From Haematococcus lacustris (lineage: Eukaryota; Chlorophyta; Chlorophyceae; Chlamydomonadales; Haematococcaceae): DNA of 64,000 nucleotides. This document shows, piece by piece, positions 36,386-57,937 of the stretch. Both the position numbers and the translations under genes were made by a program. The DNA lies in assembly GCA_030144725.1 (NCBI GenBank), contig JASKMD010000008.1:6587153-6651152 (forward strand). The letters run 5' to 3'. Under the pieces are notes generated by a model. That model worked only from the letters and a program-made list of their open reading frames with translations. It had not been told where the DNA came from and searched no databases. Each line of letters opens with the position of its first letter. The stretch's first letter is position 1.

Positions 36386-38346
36386 ATGATCTTTAACCGT
36401 ACCGCAGCACCCGCGACTGCTGTCCGTGGCCTTGGGCGCGGAGCACTAGTTGCCAAGCCCATCAGCCAGCGATGCAGGTGCGCTGCTCAGACCGGGCGGA
36501 GTGCGCCGCTTGCCGCTGTCCGGGCTTGCGTCACAGCGGCTTTGCACATCGCAGGCCGTTGCGCTTCAAGGAGGGCGATAAGTTGGAGGCCGATGTGAAG
36601 GACGCAGCCAACAGTGCACAGCAGCAGGGCAGCGAGCTGCTGTCGCAGGTGCGGCGTTGCAGCTGTCGCACAGGATGCATGTGATCGCAGAGGAAGCCAG
36701 TGCAGCTCAGCTGCCGTGCACTAACTATATCAGGCGCAGCCGCAAACGTGAACCTGCAGCGCTGGTACCCAATGACATGTCCAACCGCGGTGACGTCCTG
36801 GTGCTCGCAGGCAAAGCAGGCCGCAGCTTCCGCCTCCCCCTCCGGCACTGACGCGCAGAGCTTTCTGCAGCGCGCTGGTGGCAAGCCCATTTTCGATGCC
36901 GGGGAGCCCAAGGTGGGAACGCGGGCGGCCGTGGTCTCAATGTGCAGCAGGCAGCATTGGCAGCTGTGACAGCAGATAAAACAAGGGACCGTCTTCTACA
37001 TGTAGACAAATAGCACAGTGTGTTCTGTTAGATGTGGCCATCGTCAGTAGGTGAAGCCGTGCACTGCCACTACTCACTGCATTGCAATGGTTGGGTGTCA
37101 GTTTATGTTGCGTTGGACAATGGCCTGCCTGCTGTCAGGTGTCCCGCTGGATCTCTGCCTTCACGCGCCGCCGTGAAGTGTTTGCTGGGCGCATTGCCAT
37201 GGTGGGCCTCACTGCGGCCCTGTTCTGGGAGGTATGTGAAGCGGAAGCTGAGCTGGCTTTGCAGACTGCACTGCAGCACGCACACCCAGCAGAGCAGCAG
37301 CACAGGAGTGGACTTGCAGCACAGCAAGCAAAGTGACTGTCTGATGTCAGCAGCTGCCGCCCCATGCTGCACTGTTGCTTGCCTCCTGTCCTTGCAGTAT
37401 GCATTGCCCAACCACCCCAACATCACGGAGCAGATTGCCACCGGCTTCCAGCTGGCTGGCTTCAACTTCACGCCCGGCAATGCCGCCACCCTGTTGGCGT
37501 TGCTGGTGCTAGAGAACGCCTTCACTGCCCTGGTGCCCTGGAGCCCTACCTTCTCTAACCAGAACCTGCAGGTGGGGGATGAACAGTGACAGGCTTGACA
37601 GCCTGCATCCAGTACCGCCACAGGGTCATTTTCAACAGCCTTCGCATGGTGTGGATGCTGATCAGCTGGGACGGAGAGCATATTTGTAGGTAACGTAGAG
37701 GAATCCGTGCGACCCAGCTGCGCACTGGTTGGTTTGCCTGGCCATAGGACATCTCCAAGCGCCCAGCTGGCCCTCCCACTGCGTCAGTGAGCCCGCTGGA
37801 CTTCAAGCGCTTCCTGGGCATCTCCAACTTTGGTGGCTTTACCAAGGCCAATGAGGTGTTCAATGGCAGGTGAGGGTGAAGGTGACAGTGATTGCAGTCC
37901 CCTGTGTGATGGCAAGAGGTGGCTGTTGTAGTGCAGCACTTTGCTGTTGTGGCAATGTGTGCAGGCTGGCAATGCTGGGCTTCACTGCAGCCATCCTGCA
38001 GCAACTGCGCATTGGTGGCTATGCGGGGCCTGGCCCCATCGCTCAGGTGTGTAACAGTGGAATGGGGAGAGGGTGCAGCTGGGATACATTCAGCATGCAT
38101 GGCTCATGAAACTCAGGCGAGGGATGATGGTGGGAGCGCACTGGGATTGTTGTGCATATTGTGGGCAAAGGCTGAGGGTTAGTGTCTGGCTGTGGTGTGC
38201 AGGTGGCCATGTTCCTGGGCGGGACACCTGACTCCCTGTACAGCAGTGTGCCCATGGCCTTTGCAGCCTGGTCCCTGGTGTGGGCAGGTCTGGCCTTCGT
38301 CAACGGCAAGCCCGGCACCATGGAGGGGGAGAACGAGATTTACTGA
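36386..38346 (+). CDS. PSBS/ELIP-like chlorophyll-binding-superfamily thylakoid protein
   Basis: Predicted plastid membrane protein of the LHC superfamily, probably photoprotective. Eight phase-matched exons are 36386-36477, 36555-36648, 36811-36912, 37139-37231, 37398-37571, 37748-37869, 37965-38046 and 38203-38346, giving 300 residues. The N terminus is Ala/Arg/Ser-rich with no acidic residues for about 30 positions, a transit peptide. Two chlorophyll-binding-type helices occur: EVFAGRIAMVGLTAALFWE and NEVFNGRLAMLGFTAAI. Each is followed by a second hydrophobic helix, so four membrane spans are likely, as in PSBS. GGFTKANE before the third helix is a PSBS hallmark. The lumenal glutamate-containing ETGIP motif of plant PSBS is not seen, so it may be a divergent PSBS-like or LHL-type protein rather than true PSBS. 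Confidence 0.82.
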
Positions 38347-38788
38347 GAACATGGCGTAGATTACCAATGGCAATAGTGCAGCGAATGACGCGAACCGCTG
38401 TTAGAGCATGTAGTCTAGGCTTGTGGTAGTTGCGGGAGTTGCGAGGTTAAGCGTGTGGTCATTCGTCATACATTGTTTGATCTGCATCATGGCATGAGGC
38501 GAAGGTGTTGGAGAGATGCATTAATAAACTCTGGTGTTGCGGCGTGTTTCCCTCAACGAGTTGGTGTAAGAAACGGATTCTATCTACATGAGGTGGAATT
38601 CACATCGCACAGTAGGCGTTGCGACATGTTTTTGTGGAGCTGGCTTACACAACGCAGTGGCGTCACGGCGAGTCGTCCTCGCCAATGATTCAGTCATCTG
38701 CATGGTGAAATCCAGCAGTTGAAAACTCACACTTGCGCGATTCTGAACCATCTGATGTGCATGCTGTGCACACTTCACGCCCTAGGTC
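38347..38788. other. 3' UTR and promoter between PSBS-like and cyclophilin-like genes
   Basis: The region is unique and relatively AT-rich, with no exon recognised. It contains the PSBS-like 3' UTR, then the presumed promoter of the downstream plus-strand gene. Confidence 0.5.
38565..38569 (+). terminator. TGTAA poly(A) signal of the PSBS-like gene
   Basis: TGTAA lies 219 nt after the stop codon. Confidence 0.55.
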
Positions 38789-41741
38789 ATGCGCCGTACC
38801 GGTGTGACGGTGAAGGGAAAAGATCATAGTAAACGTAATCTGTTAGGGCTTCTAGCGGTGGGAGTAATCGCAGCGTGTATCCTTTTATCATATCGCGACA
38901 GATGGCAGCGCCTGAGAAGCCAGGTGCAAGCATCGCTTCATTTGACGACCGAGGCAGGCAAGCGTCCGGGGACACGTCGCCTCGTTTGATCGATCAGGGC
39001 GCTTGTTGTATAATGCCTGACACTCTTGCGGCACAGGCGGTGCAAGCTCGGCGTCAGTGAGCAGGTCGGGAGCCGTGCAGCAGAAGGCCAAGGGCCCCTT
39101 CCTCTTTCAGCCTAAGCAGAAACCAGAGGCCATAATTTACATGAAACAAGGCAGTAGGACCACCCTGCAGCCCTACACTGCCTTTGATGCAGGTCCGGAG
39201 AGCTACTGTCCATGTGTGAAAGGAGTGACTCAGCCCAGGCGCATGTGGAGCTGTGGGGCGAGGTGGTGGTGCCTGGGCTCACGGCCCCTAGCAGCAAGGG
39301 GCGCAAGGGGCTCACCGCAGCCTCCGCCCAAGACTGCTGCAAGTCAGTGTGGCCAGTCTTGCAGCTCCCTCACCCTCCGCCACCTGCGCAGCGCTCAGCA
39401 GGCCGGCATGGCGTCGCCTGTCATCACTCAGCCAGCTCTGTCCAGCACGATAGTAGTCCAGGCAGGATTGACGCAGTAGGGCGGCGTGGCAGCAGAGGCA
39501 GGGTAGACTGGCTGGCAGCAGCGCAGGCACAGCTCGCAGAGCGTGCCCGCCAGCCCGCAGGTCACACCCAGGCACACCTGGCGCCATCCTCTTGAGCCCA
39601 GCGGGCATCAAGCGCTGGCGCTAAGGCAGAGTCATAGGACCCTTCACCAGGGGTAGTGTTTGGTCTGCATGGAGTGAGGTCAGCTCACATGAAGGCATGC
39701 AGTCGCCCCTGCAAGGTGCACCATGTGCAATTTGGGCCATGCGTGAAGGATACACAAGCGCTAGAGGGCGTGGAGACCAACACTGCCGTGCCACCCCCTC
39801 CACCCTGGCCCACCTGGCTGCTGCCCTGCTGGCTGCAGGAGCTGTGCCAGCACCCGGGGCTGCAACACCTGGGTGTGGTGCCACCAGCCCACCGCCTGCC
39901 AGCAGCAGTGCTGGCTGAAGCGTGTGGGCGCAGCGGCTGACACGGTGGCCCATGCCAAGGATGAGCAGGTCAGCCTCCAGGGGCAGTGCTGCCTGGCCCA
40001 GCTGGAGCTCATCACCGGCCGCCTGCCCTGCTGAGCTTGCGGTTGCTGCTGCCTGCTGCTGCCTGCTGCTGCCTGCTGCTGCCTGCTGCTGCCTGCTGCT
40101 GCCTGCTGCTGCCTGCTGCTGCCTGCTGCTGCCTGCTGCTGCCTGCTGCTGCCTGCTGCTGCCAGGTGGTGTGGACATCAGGCTCGCTGCCCAAGGACTA
40201 TGACATAGACCCCAGTGGGTGGGCTGGCGGAGGGGCAGGGGGGGGGAAAGGGTGGAGGGTGGCGGCTGGGGGAGGGGCCGGGGGAGAGAGGCAGCCGGGG
40301 AGGGGTGAAGGAGGTGCTGCAGCAGGTGCCTGGCTGTGGCTGCAGGGATGTGTGCTGGGGGGGCAGACAGGGCAGAGGCAGGGAGAGCCAGAAGGGCACT
40401 GGGCAGCCAGCAGCACTGCCTGCTGCCCTGCCTGCTGCTGCCGCCACTGCCCCCAGGCAGCCTGCCCCCCCTGAACACCAGCATCTCCACCCTTGTGCTG
40501 CACACGGCCTACGGAGCTGTGTCCATCCAGCTGAAGCCGGAGTGGAGCGACACCAGCGTGGCCTTCGTGCGGTGCGTGGTGGCGGCCGCCTCACCCTCCC
40601 ACCCCTGTCAGCCTGCCTGCTGACCTCATGGGCTCAGCCAGGGCCAGGCTGCTGGGTGCTGGCAGCGTTCAGGGAACTGGGAGGGGGCAGAGGGCTGCAT
40701 GCTGGAACGATGGAATGGGTGGTGGGTGGAGAAGCAGTGGGAGGCAGGGAGGCAGGGGCCTAGCAGGGTAAGGAGAAGGAAGTGGGTCCCATCTTTGTTC
40801 CCCGCAGCCTGGTGCGAGATGAGGCAGATGAGACCTGAGGCAGCAGAGGGCGGAGGGGGAGACCAGGGCCTAGCTGGGCCACAGGAGGGGAGGGGGGTCG
40901 CATCTTTGCCGCAGCCTGATGAAAGCGGCGGCAGCAGCCACCGGGGTGCTTGTGCCTGTCAGTGCCTCCACCCAGCCTGCATGTGTCCCCCGCTGCTGCT
41001 GCAGGCGCCTGGCCCAACAGCCTGAGCTGTGCTCCACTTCCTGCGAGTTCTACCGGGCGGAGCAGGGCTTCCTGTTGCAGGTGAGGTGGCAGGGAAGGGG
41101 AGCCCCACCCTAATCATGCGGTCACCAGGCAGCAGAGGCCCCCCTGACCTCCCCCTGACCTCCCCCTGACCTCCCCCTGACCTCCCCCTGACCTCCCCCT
41201 GACCTCCCCCTGACCTCCCCCTGACCTCCCCCTGATGTCCCCCCTGACCCCTACGACTGGAGCATAGGCCTGATCAGGCGCCTGGCCAGGTGTGTGCCCG
41301 GTGTGAGCGACAGGCGCAGTCATTCCAGGCACAGCAGTGGCCAGCCGCCATGCCGCCACACCGCTGGCAAGCACCAACCAGCTTGGACCCTGGCCTCAGC
41401 TTCCAGCTGCCCAGCATGCGCTGCACCCCTGCTGACTGGGTGAGCAGGGGTCGCTGCGTGCCTACATCCCGCCCAACAAGGTCACTCGTGAAGGGCCAAA
41501 GATCATGGAGAGGGGCGAGATTGGCTGGGCGGGAGGCGCGGCGGGCCCCGACTTCTTCATCTACCTGGGCGCTGAGCCCGCCACGCACTTTGGGCACAGC
41601 CACACTGTGTGGGGCAAGGTGGCCGACGAGGCCAGCCTGCTGGTGGTGGAGAAGATGGTGCATGAGCCCGCCACTGCGGACAAGCCTGGCGCTATGCACA
41701 TGCTGGACGCACCCATCCCCTTCACGACAGGACATGCATAG
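38789..41741 (+). CDS. Signal-anchored cyclophilin-like domain protein
   Basis: Type II membrane protein with a lumenal cyclophilin-like (PPIase fold) domain, as in a plant Golgi-associated family. Phase-consistent exons are 38789-38923, 39081-39192, 39934-39968, 40166-40214, 40457-40571, 41005-41080 and 41448-41741, giving 271 residues. The third exon is the weakest. Exon 1 encodes MRRTGVTVKGKDHSKR and then one hydrophobic span (NLLGLLAVGVIAACILL). The fold shows LVLHTAYGAVSIQLKPEWS, AFVRRLAQQ, FYRAEQGFLLQG, GWAGGAAGPDFFIYLG and FGHSHTVWGKV. The residues of true PPIases (Arg in the FH/FxRxxxxF region and the Trp of the cyclosporin site) are not obvious, so enzyme activity is doubtful. A Lys/Gln-rich segment forms a stalk. 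3' UTR is about 355 nt, with TGTAA at 42097-42101. Confidence 0.82.
40047..40163 (+). repeat. (GCCTGCTGCT)n decanucleotide tandem repeat, ~12 units
   Basis: A pure 10-bp array ends directly at the acceptor GCCAG|GTGGTG of cyclophilin-like exon 40166-40214, so it replaces the intron's polypyrimidine tract. Confidence 0.95.
41138..41238 (+). repeat. (CCCCCTGACCT)n 11-bp tandem repeat, ~9 units
   Basis: A pure array in the last intron of the cyclophilin-like gene (41081-41447). Confidence 0.95.
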
Positions 41742-42096
41742 AGGTTGCCCACCAGTGGCCCGCACCAGGCCATGCATCACGGAGCAAGTGAGGGGGAGCA
41801 AGCTGTGTGCAAGCTTCATGCAGCGCCTGCTGACCGGCTGCTGGCTAAGTTCAGCCGCCAGTGCCTGACGAGTGTTATGGTTGTGGGCCAAGCAGGCGCC
41901 GCCAATAGGAGCTAGAGTGGACTGCCTTGAGCTGATCACCCACAATTGACAGGGGCCGATGGTGGGTTTAGGAAGCCACGACACGTTGACCCATTGAAGT
42001 TGTCCCTGTGCATACTGCAACTATCGTTATAAGACCAGCCCCTCCTCGTCCCACGGCCACACCCACCGTTCTGACGCCCTAAGCCATTTACCTCTC

Positions 42097-42101
42097 TGTA
42101 A
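42097..42101 (+). terminator. TGTAA poly(A) signal of the cyclophilin-like gene
   Basis: TGTAA lies 356 nt after the stop codon at 41741. Confidence 0.5.
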
Positions 42102-42349
42102 GGCTGCATCACTGAGCCCCTAACTATTGCCGAAGACTAGCAAAAGAAAGCAGTAGGTCACGTGGGGCCCAATGGCCGGCAAACGATTTTGACTTACCTC
42201 AAGCCCGAGAGAAACTGGTGTTGAGACAGGCATGGCCCGGCGTGATTCAGGCAAGGCCCTGTAATCAAACCGGTTTACCGGCGAGCGTGGTGAGAGGGCA
42301 GCTCCAGGCCGGGGAACTGCCCGAATGAAGGTCATGTACACCGTCGTAT

Positions 42350-42509
42350 CCAGCGACACGCATCGCGGCACCCGGTGACGAGGAGGAAGACGAGCTGGAC
42401 GCGACCGCCGAGCAGCTCCGGGCCGAACTCCTGGCCCGCGAACACGCCATTACCGCTGTCCAGGCTGAGCTTGCCGCAGCTGAATCCAACCAAGCCTCTG
42501 CCGCTGCTA
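42350..42509 (+). CDS. Orphan coiled-coil exon (unrecognised gene)
   Basis: An open stretch follows the acceptor-like TATCCAG and ends at a donor-like AGG|GTAGGC. It translates to an acidic start (GDEEEDELDATAEQ) and a heptad-rich helix (LRAELLAREHAITAVQAELA). This is typical coiled coil and unlike the shadow frames around it. No start codon is in frame (TGA near 42322). It could be a first or internal exon of a separate gene, or an upstream exon of the kinase gene 2 kb downstream; the (GGGGC)n tract would then lie in its intron. I do not recognise the protein. Confidence 0.4.
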
Positions 42510-42564
42510 GGGTAGGCCGTGCAAATGTTCCAGCAAATGATCCCCCAGCCTTGTCCTCTCAACT

Positions 42565-43833
42565 GGGGCGGGGCGGGGCGGGGCGGGGCGGGGCGGGGCG
42601 GGGCGGGGCGGGGCGGGGCGGGGCGGGGCGGGGCGGGCGGGGCGGGGCGGGGCGGGGCGGGGCGGGGCGGGGCGGGGCGGGGCGGGGCGGGGCGGGGCGG
42701 GGCGGGGCGGGGCGGGGCGGGGCGGGGCGGGGCGGGGCGGGGCGGGGCGGGGCGGGGCGGGGCGGGGCGGGGCGGGGCGGGGCGGGGCGGGGCGGGGCGG
42801 GGCGGGGCGGGGCGGGGCGGGGCGGGGCGGGGCGGGGCGGGGCGGGGCGGGGCGGGGCGGGGCGGGGCGGGGCGGGGCGGGGCGGGGCGGGGCGGGGCGG
42901 GGCGGGGCGGGGCGGGGCGGGGCGGGGCGGGGCGGGGCGGGGCGGGGCGGGGCGGGGCGGGGCGGGGCGGGGCGGGGCGGGGCGGGGCGGGGCGGGGCGG
43001 GGCGGGGCGGGGCGGGGCGGGGCGGGGCGGGGCGGGGCGGGGCGGGGCGGGGCGGGGCGGGGCGGGGCGGGGCGGGGCGGGGCGGGGCGGGGCGGGGCGG
43101 GGCGGGGCGGGGCGGGGCGGGGCGGGGCGGGGCGGGGCGGGGCGGGGCGGGGCGGGGCGGGGCGGGGCGGGGCGGGGCGGGGCGGGGGCGGGGCGGGGCG
43201 GGGCGGGGCGGGGCGGGGCGGGGCGGGGCGGGGCGGGGCGGGGCGGGGCGGGGCGGGGCGGGGCGGGGCGGGGCGGGGCGGGGCGGGGCGGGGCGGGGCG
43301 GGGCGGGGCGGGGCGGGGCGGGGCGGGGCGGGGCGGGGCGGGGCGGGGCGGGGCGGGGCGGGGCGGGGCGGGGCGGGGCGGGGCGGGGCGGGGCGGGGCG
43401 GGGCGGGGCGGGGCGGGGCGGGGCGGGGCGGGGCGGGGCGGGGCGGGGCGGGGCGGGGCGGGGCGGGGCGGGGCGGGGCGGGGCGGGGCGGGGCGGGGCG
43501 GGGCGGGGCGGGGCGGGGCGGGGCGGGGCGGGGCGGGGCGGGGCGGGGCGGGGCGGGGCGGGGCGGGGCGGGGCGGGGCGGGGCGGGGCGGGGCGGGGCG
43601 GGGCGGGGCGGGGCGGGGCGGGGCGGGGCGGGGCGGGGCGGGGCGGGGCGGGGCGGGGCGGGGCGGGGCGGGGCGGGGCGGGGCGGGGCGGGGCGGGGCG
43701 GGGCGGGGCGGGGCGGGGCGGGGCGGGGCGGGGCGGGGCGGGGCGGGGCGGGGCGGGGCGGGGCGGGGCGGGGCGGGGCGGGGCGGGGCGGGGCGGGGCG
43801 GGGCGGGGCGGGGCGGGGCGGGGCGGGGCGGGG
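42565..43833 (+). repeat. (GGGGC)n pentanucleotide microsatellite, ~254 units (1.27 kb)
   Basis: An almost perfect array with one unit short of a G near 42634 and one with an extra G near 43185. The runs of four G every five bases should form G-quadruplexes on the plus strand and i-motifs on the minus strand. Because the 5-mer has no stop in any frame, it yields 430-555 residue false ORFs on both strands. It lies between the orphan coiled-coil exon and the kinase start. Confidence 0.98.
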
Positions 43834-44496
43834 ACAAACATAGATACAGCCTTGCAGTAATGTTGCAACTATCTTCGACCAGATGTTTGCCAGACTGCTG
43901 CTGTTGTTGCAACCGGCCTGCTTGGCAGCAATACCCAGTTTGCTGTCTTACAGGCGACTGCCTGTCTGCAAGTGGCCTAGGACCTTTGGGCTTTGCCACA
44001 CCCCAGGCTCACAATGATGTAACTCTGGGCAGTAACAACCACAGGGCCAATGTGGCTGCTGATGGTGGTGGGTTGGCAACCCGGTAGCCCCAGCCAAGCA
44101 TGGTGGGGACGGTGGTGATGTTGCTCGTCTCAAGTCGTGTACCTGTCGCTCAATGCCCATCTAGTAGCCAGGCAGGCCGGGAAAGGGGTGTGGGGGGTGG
44201 GGCGTGTGTCAGTGGGAAGTGGTGCGCGCAGGGCGCGAAGGGGGGAACCTAGTAAAAGCTGCGGCCATGGCCACGTGAGCAACTGCCGAAAGTGGCCCAA
44301 ATCATGAGAGAAGTCGCGTTGGGTGTAGTGCATAGCGAGTGATAACTGATGCTGTAAAGCATGCGTATGCCTCTAACTTGTTGGCGAGGGCTCCGACCCT
44401 AACTTCGCTGCGAACCACTAGTGCGTCGGCCGCATATCCTGATGGTGCTGTGTGCGAAGCCCATCTCTGTTGTACTCGGTTTTTGCCGTGTCAGGA
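43834..44496. other. Upstream region of the kinase gene
   Basis: Unique sequence of moderate GC with no exon recognised. It should contain the kinase promoter and 5' UTR. An acceptor-like GTGTCAG just before the ATG (44491-44494) hints at a 5' UTR intron. Confidence 0.5.
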
Positions 44497-55618
<11,122 letters not shown>

Positions 55619-56479
55619 GAGCTGGGACCCTGTGTCAAGCTGCTGGCCCCTCCCTACCCCTTCCCTACCTGGCTCATGGGGAACTGGGCTAAGCGCTGTC
55701 CCCTCGTGTGTCCTGTGCAGATGCTGGTATGCCTTGCCATGGCTGCTGCTGGGTGCCGGCAGGTCGCTGTGTGAATTCTCAATGCATGCAAGCCAGTAGC
55801 AGGGCAGGGTGTTGTGCCGGGCCTGGCTGCATGGCGCCATGCCACCCCTTGCCTCCTTGCATTGTACAGCGGACTGCATTTGGTGACAAGGACTGGGCAG
55901 CATCCAGGCGACAAGGACCTACGGCACTGGCAATGAAGCGCTGCTGAGTCCTGAGTAGCTTGCACCTGCTTGCACTACACTGCGACATATCACGGACAGT
56001 TGCATGAGGATGTTTGAGGCGGTTTGGACTGAGTTGGCGGCCGTTGACGAGGTTGAGGGAAAGCAGGGTAGGATTGGATTGGGTAGTCACCCACAGTTGA
56101 CGATGACCCCCGGCAGGTATTTGCTTGCATGCACGGCGTGGAGGTCGGGCTGCTGCATGCACTCAGCTCCATGCTACTTGCACTGGAGCTTTAATAATGC
56201 CCTGGCGCCAGCCAGTTATGTTCCTTAGCTTCCGCTGAGCTGTGTGGTACTGCTGTGATGATGAGCTCTGGCGCAGACGCTGAGGTGCTGCTAGACGGTG
56301 CCTGAGTCACTGAGTTATGTTTGACTGATACACTCTACTTCACCACATCTCAATACATCTCAATACACATCTTGCTTCCCTTGGATGATCATAAGGCTTA
56401 TGATTCATAACTCCATGAATCTCCCGTGGGACCCAAGTTGCTTGAAAAGGCCACCACCCGTCTCGATGCACATCGCGTG
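55619..56479. other. Kinase 3' region and intergenic sequence
   Basis: No exon is supported. A GCTGCTAGACGGTGCC word at about 56287 recurs in the array at 57108-57212. GAGTTATGTTTGACT..TACACTCTAC at 56311-56338 recurs at 62560-62586. Confidence 0.55.
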
Positions 56480-56864
56480 ATGGCTAAGAAGAAGCGGAAA
56501 GGCACCGACAAGCAAAAGAAGGGCCCGGCAAAGAAATCGAAAGGTTCGTGTCCATAGCCGACTGTGGGATACGGAAGTTGCGCGCTGTATGATGACCCGT
56601 CGCTCCTGTTGGTTCCATCGCAGCGTCTCATTCCCCTCAAGGGAAACAACGACAGGAGCGCCGGGATGGCTGGGAAACGAAAAGACGTCAAGTAAGTTAC
56701 CGCCCCCGCCTTGTGTCCCCGCACTGTTTGTGTCCCCGCATCGTGTCTTGGCCTTGGGCCAGGGAGCTCTGCCAGCCAAGGGCAAGGAGTACCCTGGCTT
56801 GGGCTACAAGCGGCTGCGAGACAAGCCACCCAAGGCCCAGCAGCAGCCTGCTGAGGCACAGTAG
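56480..56864 (+). pseudogene. Internally deleted copy of the TnpB/Fanzor-like element (N- and C-terminal pieces joined)
   Basis: ATG at 56480 opens a very basic, NLS-like start (MAKKKRKGTDKQKKGPAKK). A donor follows at 56545 and an exon at about 56625-56690 (ASHSPQGKQRQERRDGWE, phase-compatible). Then, without any catalytic middle, the tail LPAKGKEYPGLGYKRLRDK ends at the stop 56862-56864. That tail is the same as at 35940 and similar to the one at 62364. The simplest reading is a non-autonomous derivative that kept both ends of a longer protein gene. Linking the N-terminal part to the family is inference from proximity. Confidence 0.4.
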
Positions 56865-57103
56865 TGTGTGCCCCCCCCCATCTGAGCTTACAATCAGTGC
56901 ATGGTTTTCATGCCAAATCTACACTGTAGCCCTCGCGGTCAGGCAATAGTGTAGGTGGTAGGCACTCGTGCACCATGTCGATGTGCATTGGGTATACTCC
57001 ACACACCCCATACACACACCAAGTCGGGACACTATTGGTCCCTAGTATTCCCGCTAGTGGTTACTCCTGGTCCGGCTCAAATGGAGGCCCTAGTGAGGGA
57101 CAA

Positions 57104-57212
57104 GCGGGCTGCTAGACGGTGCCCAGAAGACGGTGCCCAGAAGCTAGACGGTGCCCAGCTAGACGGTGCCCAGCTAGGCGGTGCTGAGCTAGACGGTGCT
57201 AGACGGTGCACA
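57104..57212 (+). repeat. Short tandem repeat of AGACGGTGCCCAG-like units
   Basis: About eight diverged 12-19 bp units built on (CT)AGACGGTGCCCAG. A single matching unit occurs at about 56288. Confidence 0.85.
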
Positions 57213-57861
57213 GAAGGACAAAGAGAAGCAATACCCGCCCTAATCTGTTTTTAAGTATCAACGAATGGACCGCACGGGCACCGATCAGTTTTAGCAACGA
57301 TAGAAAAGTGTCACCAACCGAAGCCATCGCGCTCGACAGCGACGGCGCTCGCTTTCCGGGAAAGTGGCGACATCGGCTCGGTTGGCTTTGTTGTGGCGGT
57401 CTTGGAGGGTTCTGCGGCGGGGACGCGGAGGTGGACGGGCCTCAAGCAACATCCGCAGCGAGGGAGTGGGCCGGCTGCCCGCAGTACCGCGTCACCCTCA
57501 TGTACGGAGTGTCTCGAGTTTGGTCAACGGGTTCGACGAAAGCTCCAGCCATACCACGTGAGTCGCAGGCTGTGTGTATTGCCACTGTCTCGACGTTCGC
57601 GACGCAGGACCGTAAGGGTCTCTGAAGGTTCGGGATCAGCCGGCACTCGTGATCTAGGCTCCCGTGCTGCCTGTCCCGCTCATCGTTTACACCACCATCA
57701 CTGTTACGCTGTGTGTCTGCCTTCTCCAACACGCATGCACCGTCAGGTTTCTACCAGCCGTGGATATTGACGGCCCTGTGCGTTGATGTCGTGCAAGCTC
57801 ATTGAAGCTCATTTTGGTGGCGATTACGACGGACCCTGTGGCTTTGCAGCCACCAGGGACC

Positions 57862-57866
57862 TTACA
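57862..57866 (-). terminator. TGTAA poly(A) signal of MAM33 (minus strand)
   Basis: TTACA on the plus strand equals TGTAA on the minus strand, 72 nt after the MAM33 stop. Confidence 0.5.
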
Positions 57867-57937
57867 ACCAAAAAAGGCATAACCCAATCCATGAATGCAA
57901 CGCAGGGCAAGCTGGGCTGCGGCGGGCATTGCTTCCC

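Larger units (their letters stand above)
56865..57937. other. Intergenic between transposon remnant and MAM33
   Basis: This holds the 3' flank of the deleted element, the 57.1 kb repeat and an open stretch at about 57304-57557. That stretch looks like an Arg-rich targeting peptide (ALLWRSWRVLRRGRGG) ending at a donor-like CCAC|GTGAGT, but it has no in-frame ATG. I do not call it a gene. TTACA at 57862-57866 is a likely MAM33 poly(A) signal on the minus strand. Confidence 0.5.

Noticed and set aside
42332..44087. 430-555 residue ORFs of Gly-Ala-Gly-Arg or Pro-Ala-Pro-Arg repeats on both strands
   Set aside because: A (GGGGC)n array has no stop in any frame; no non-repeat coding signal continues into the flanks.
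57304..57557. Possible targeting-peptide exon (Arg-rich, ending at GTGAGT)
   Set aside because: No in-frame ATG and no downstream exon could be linked in phase with recognisable protein.
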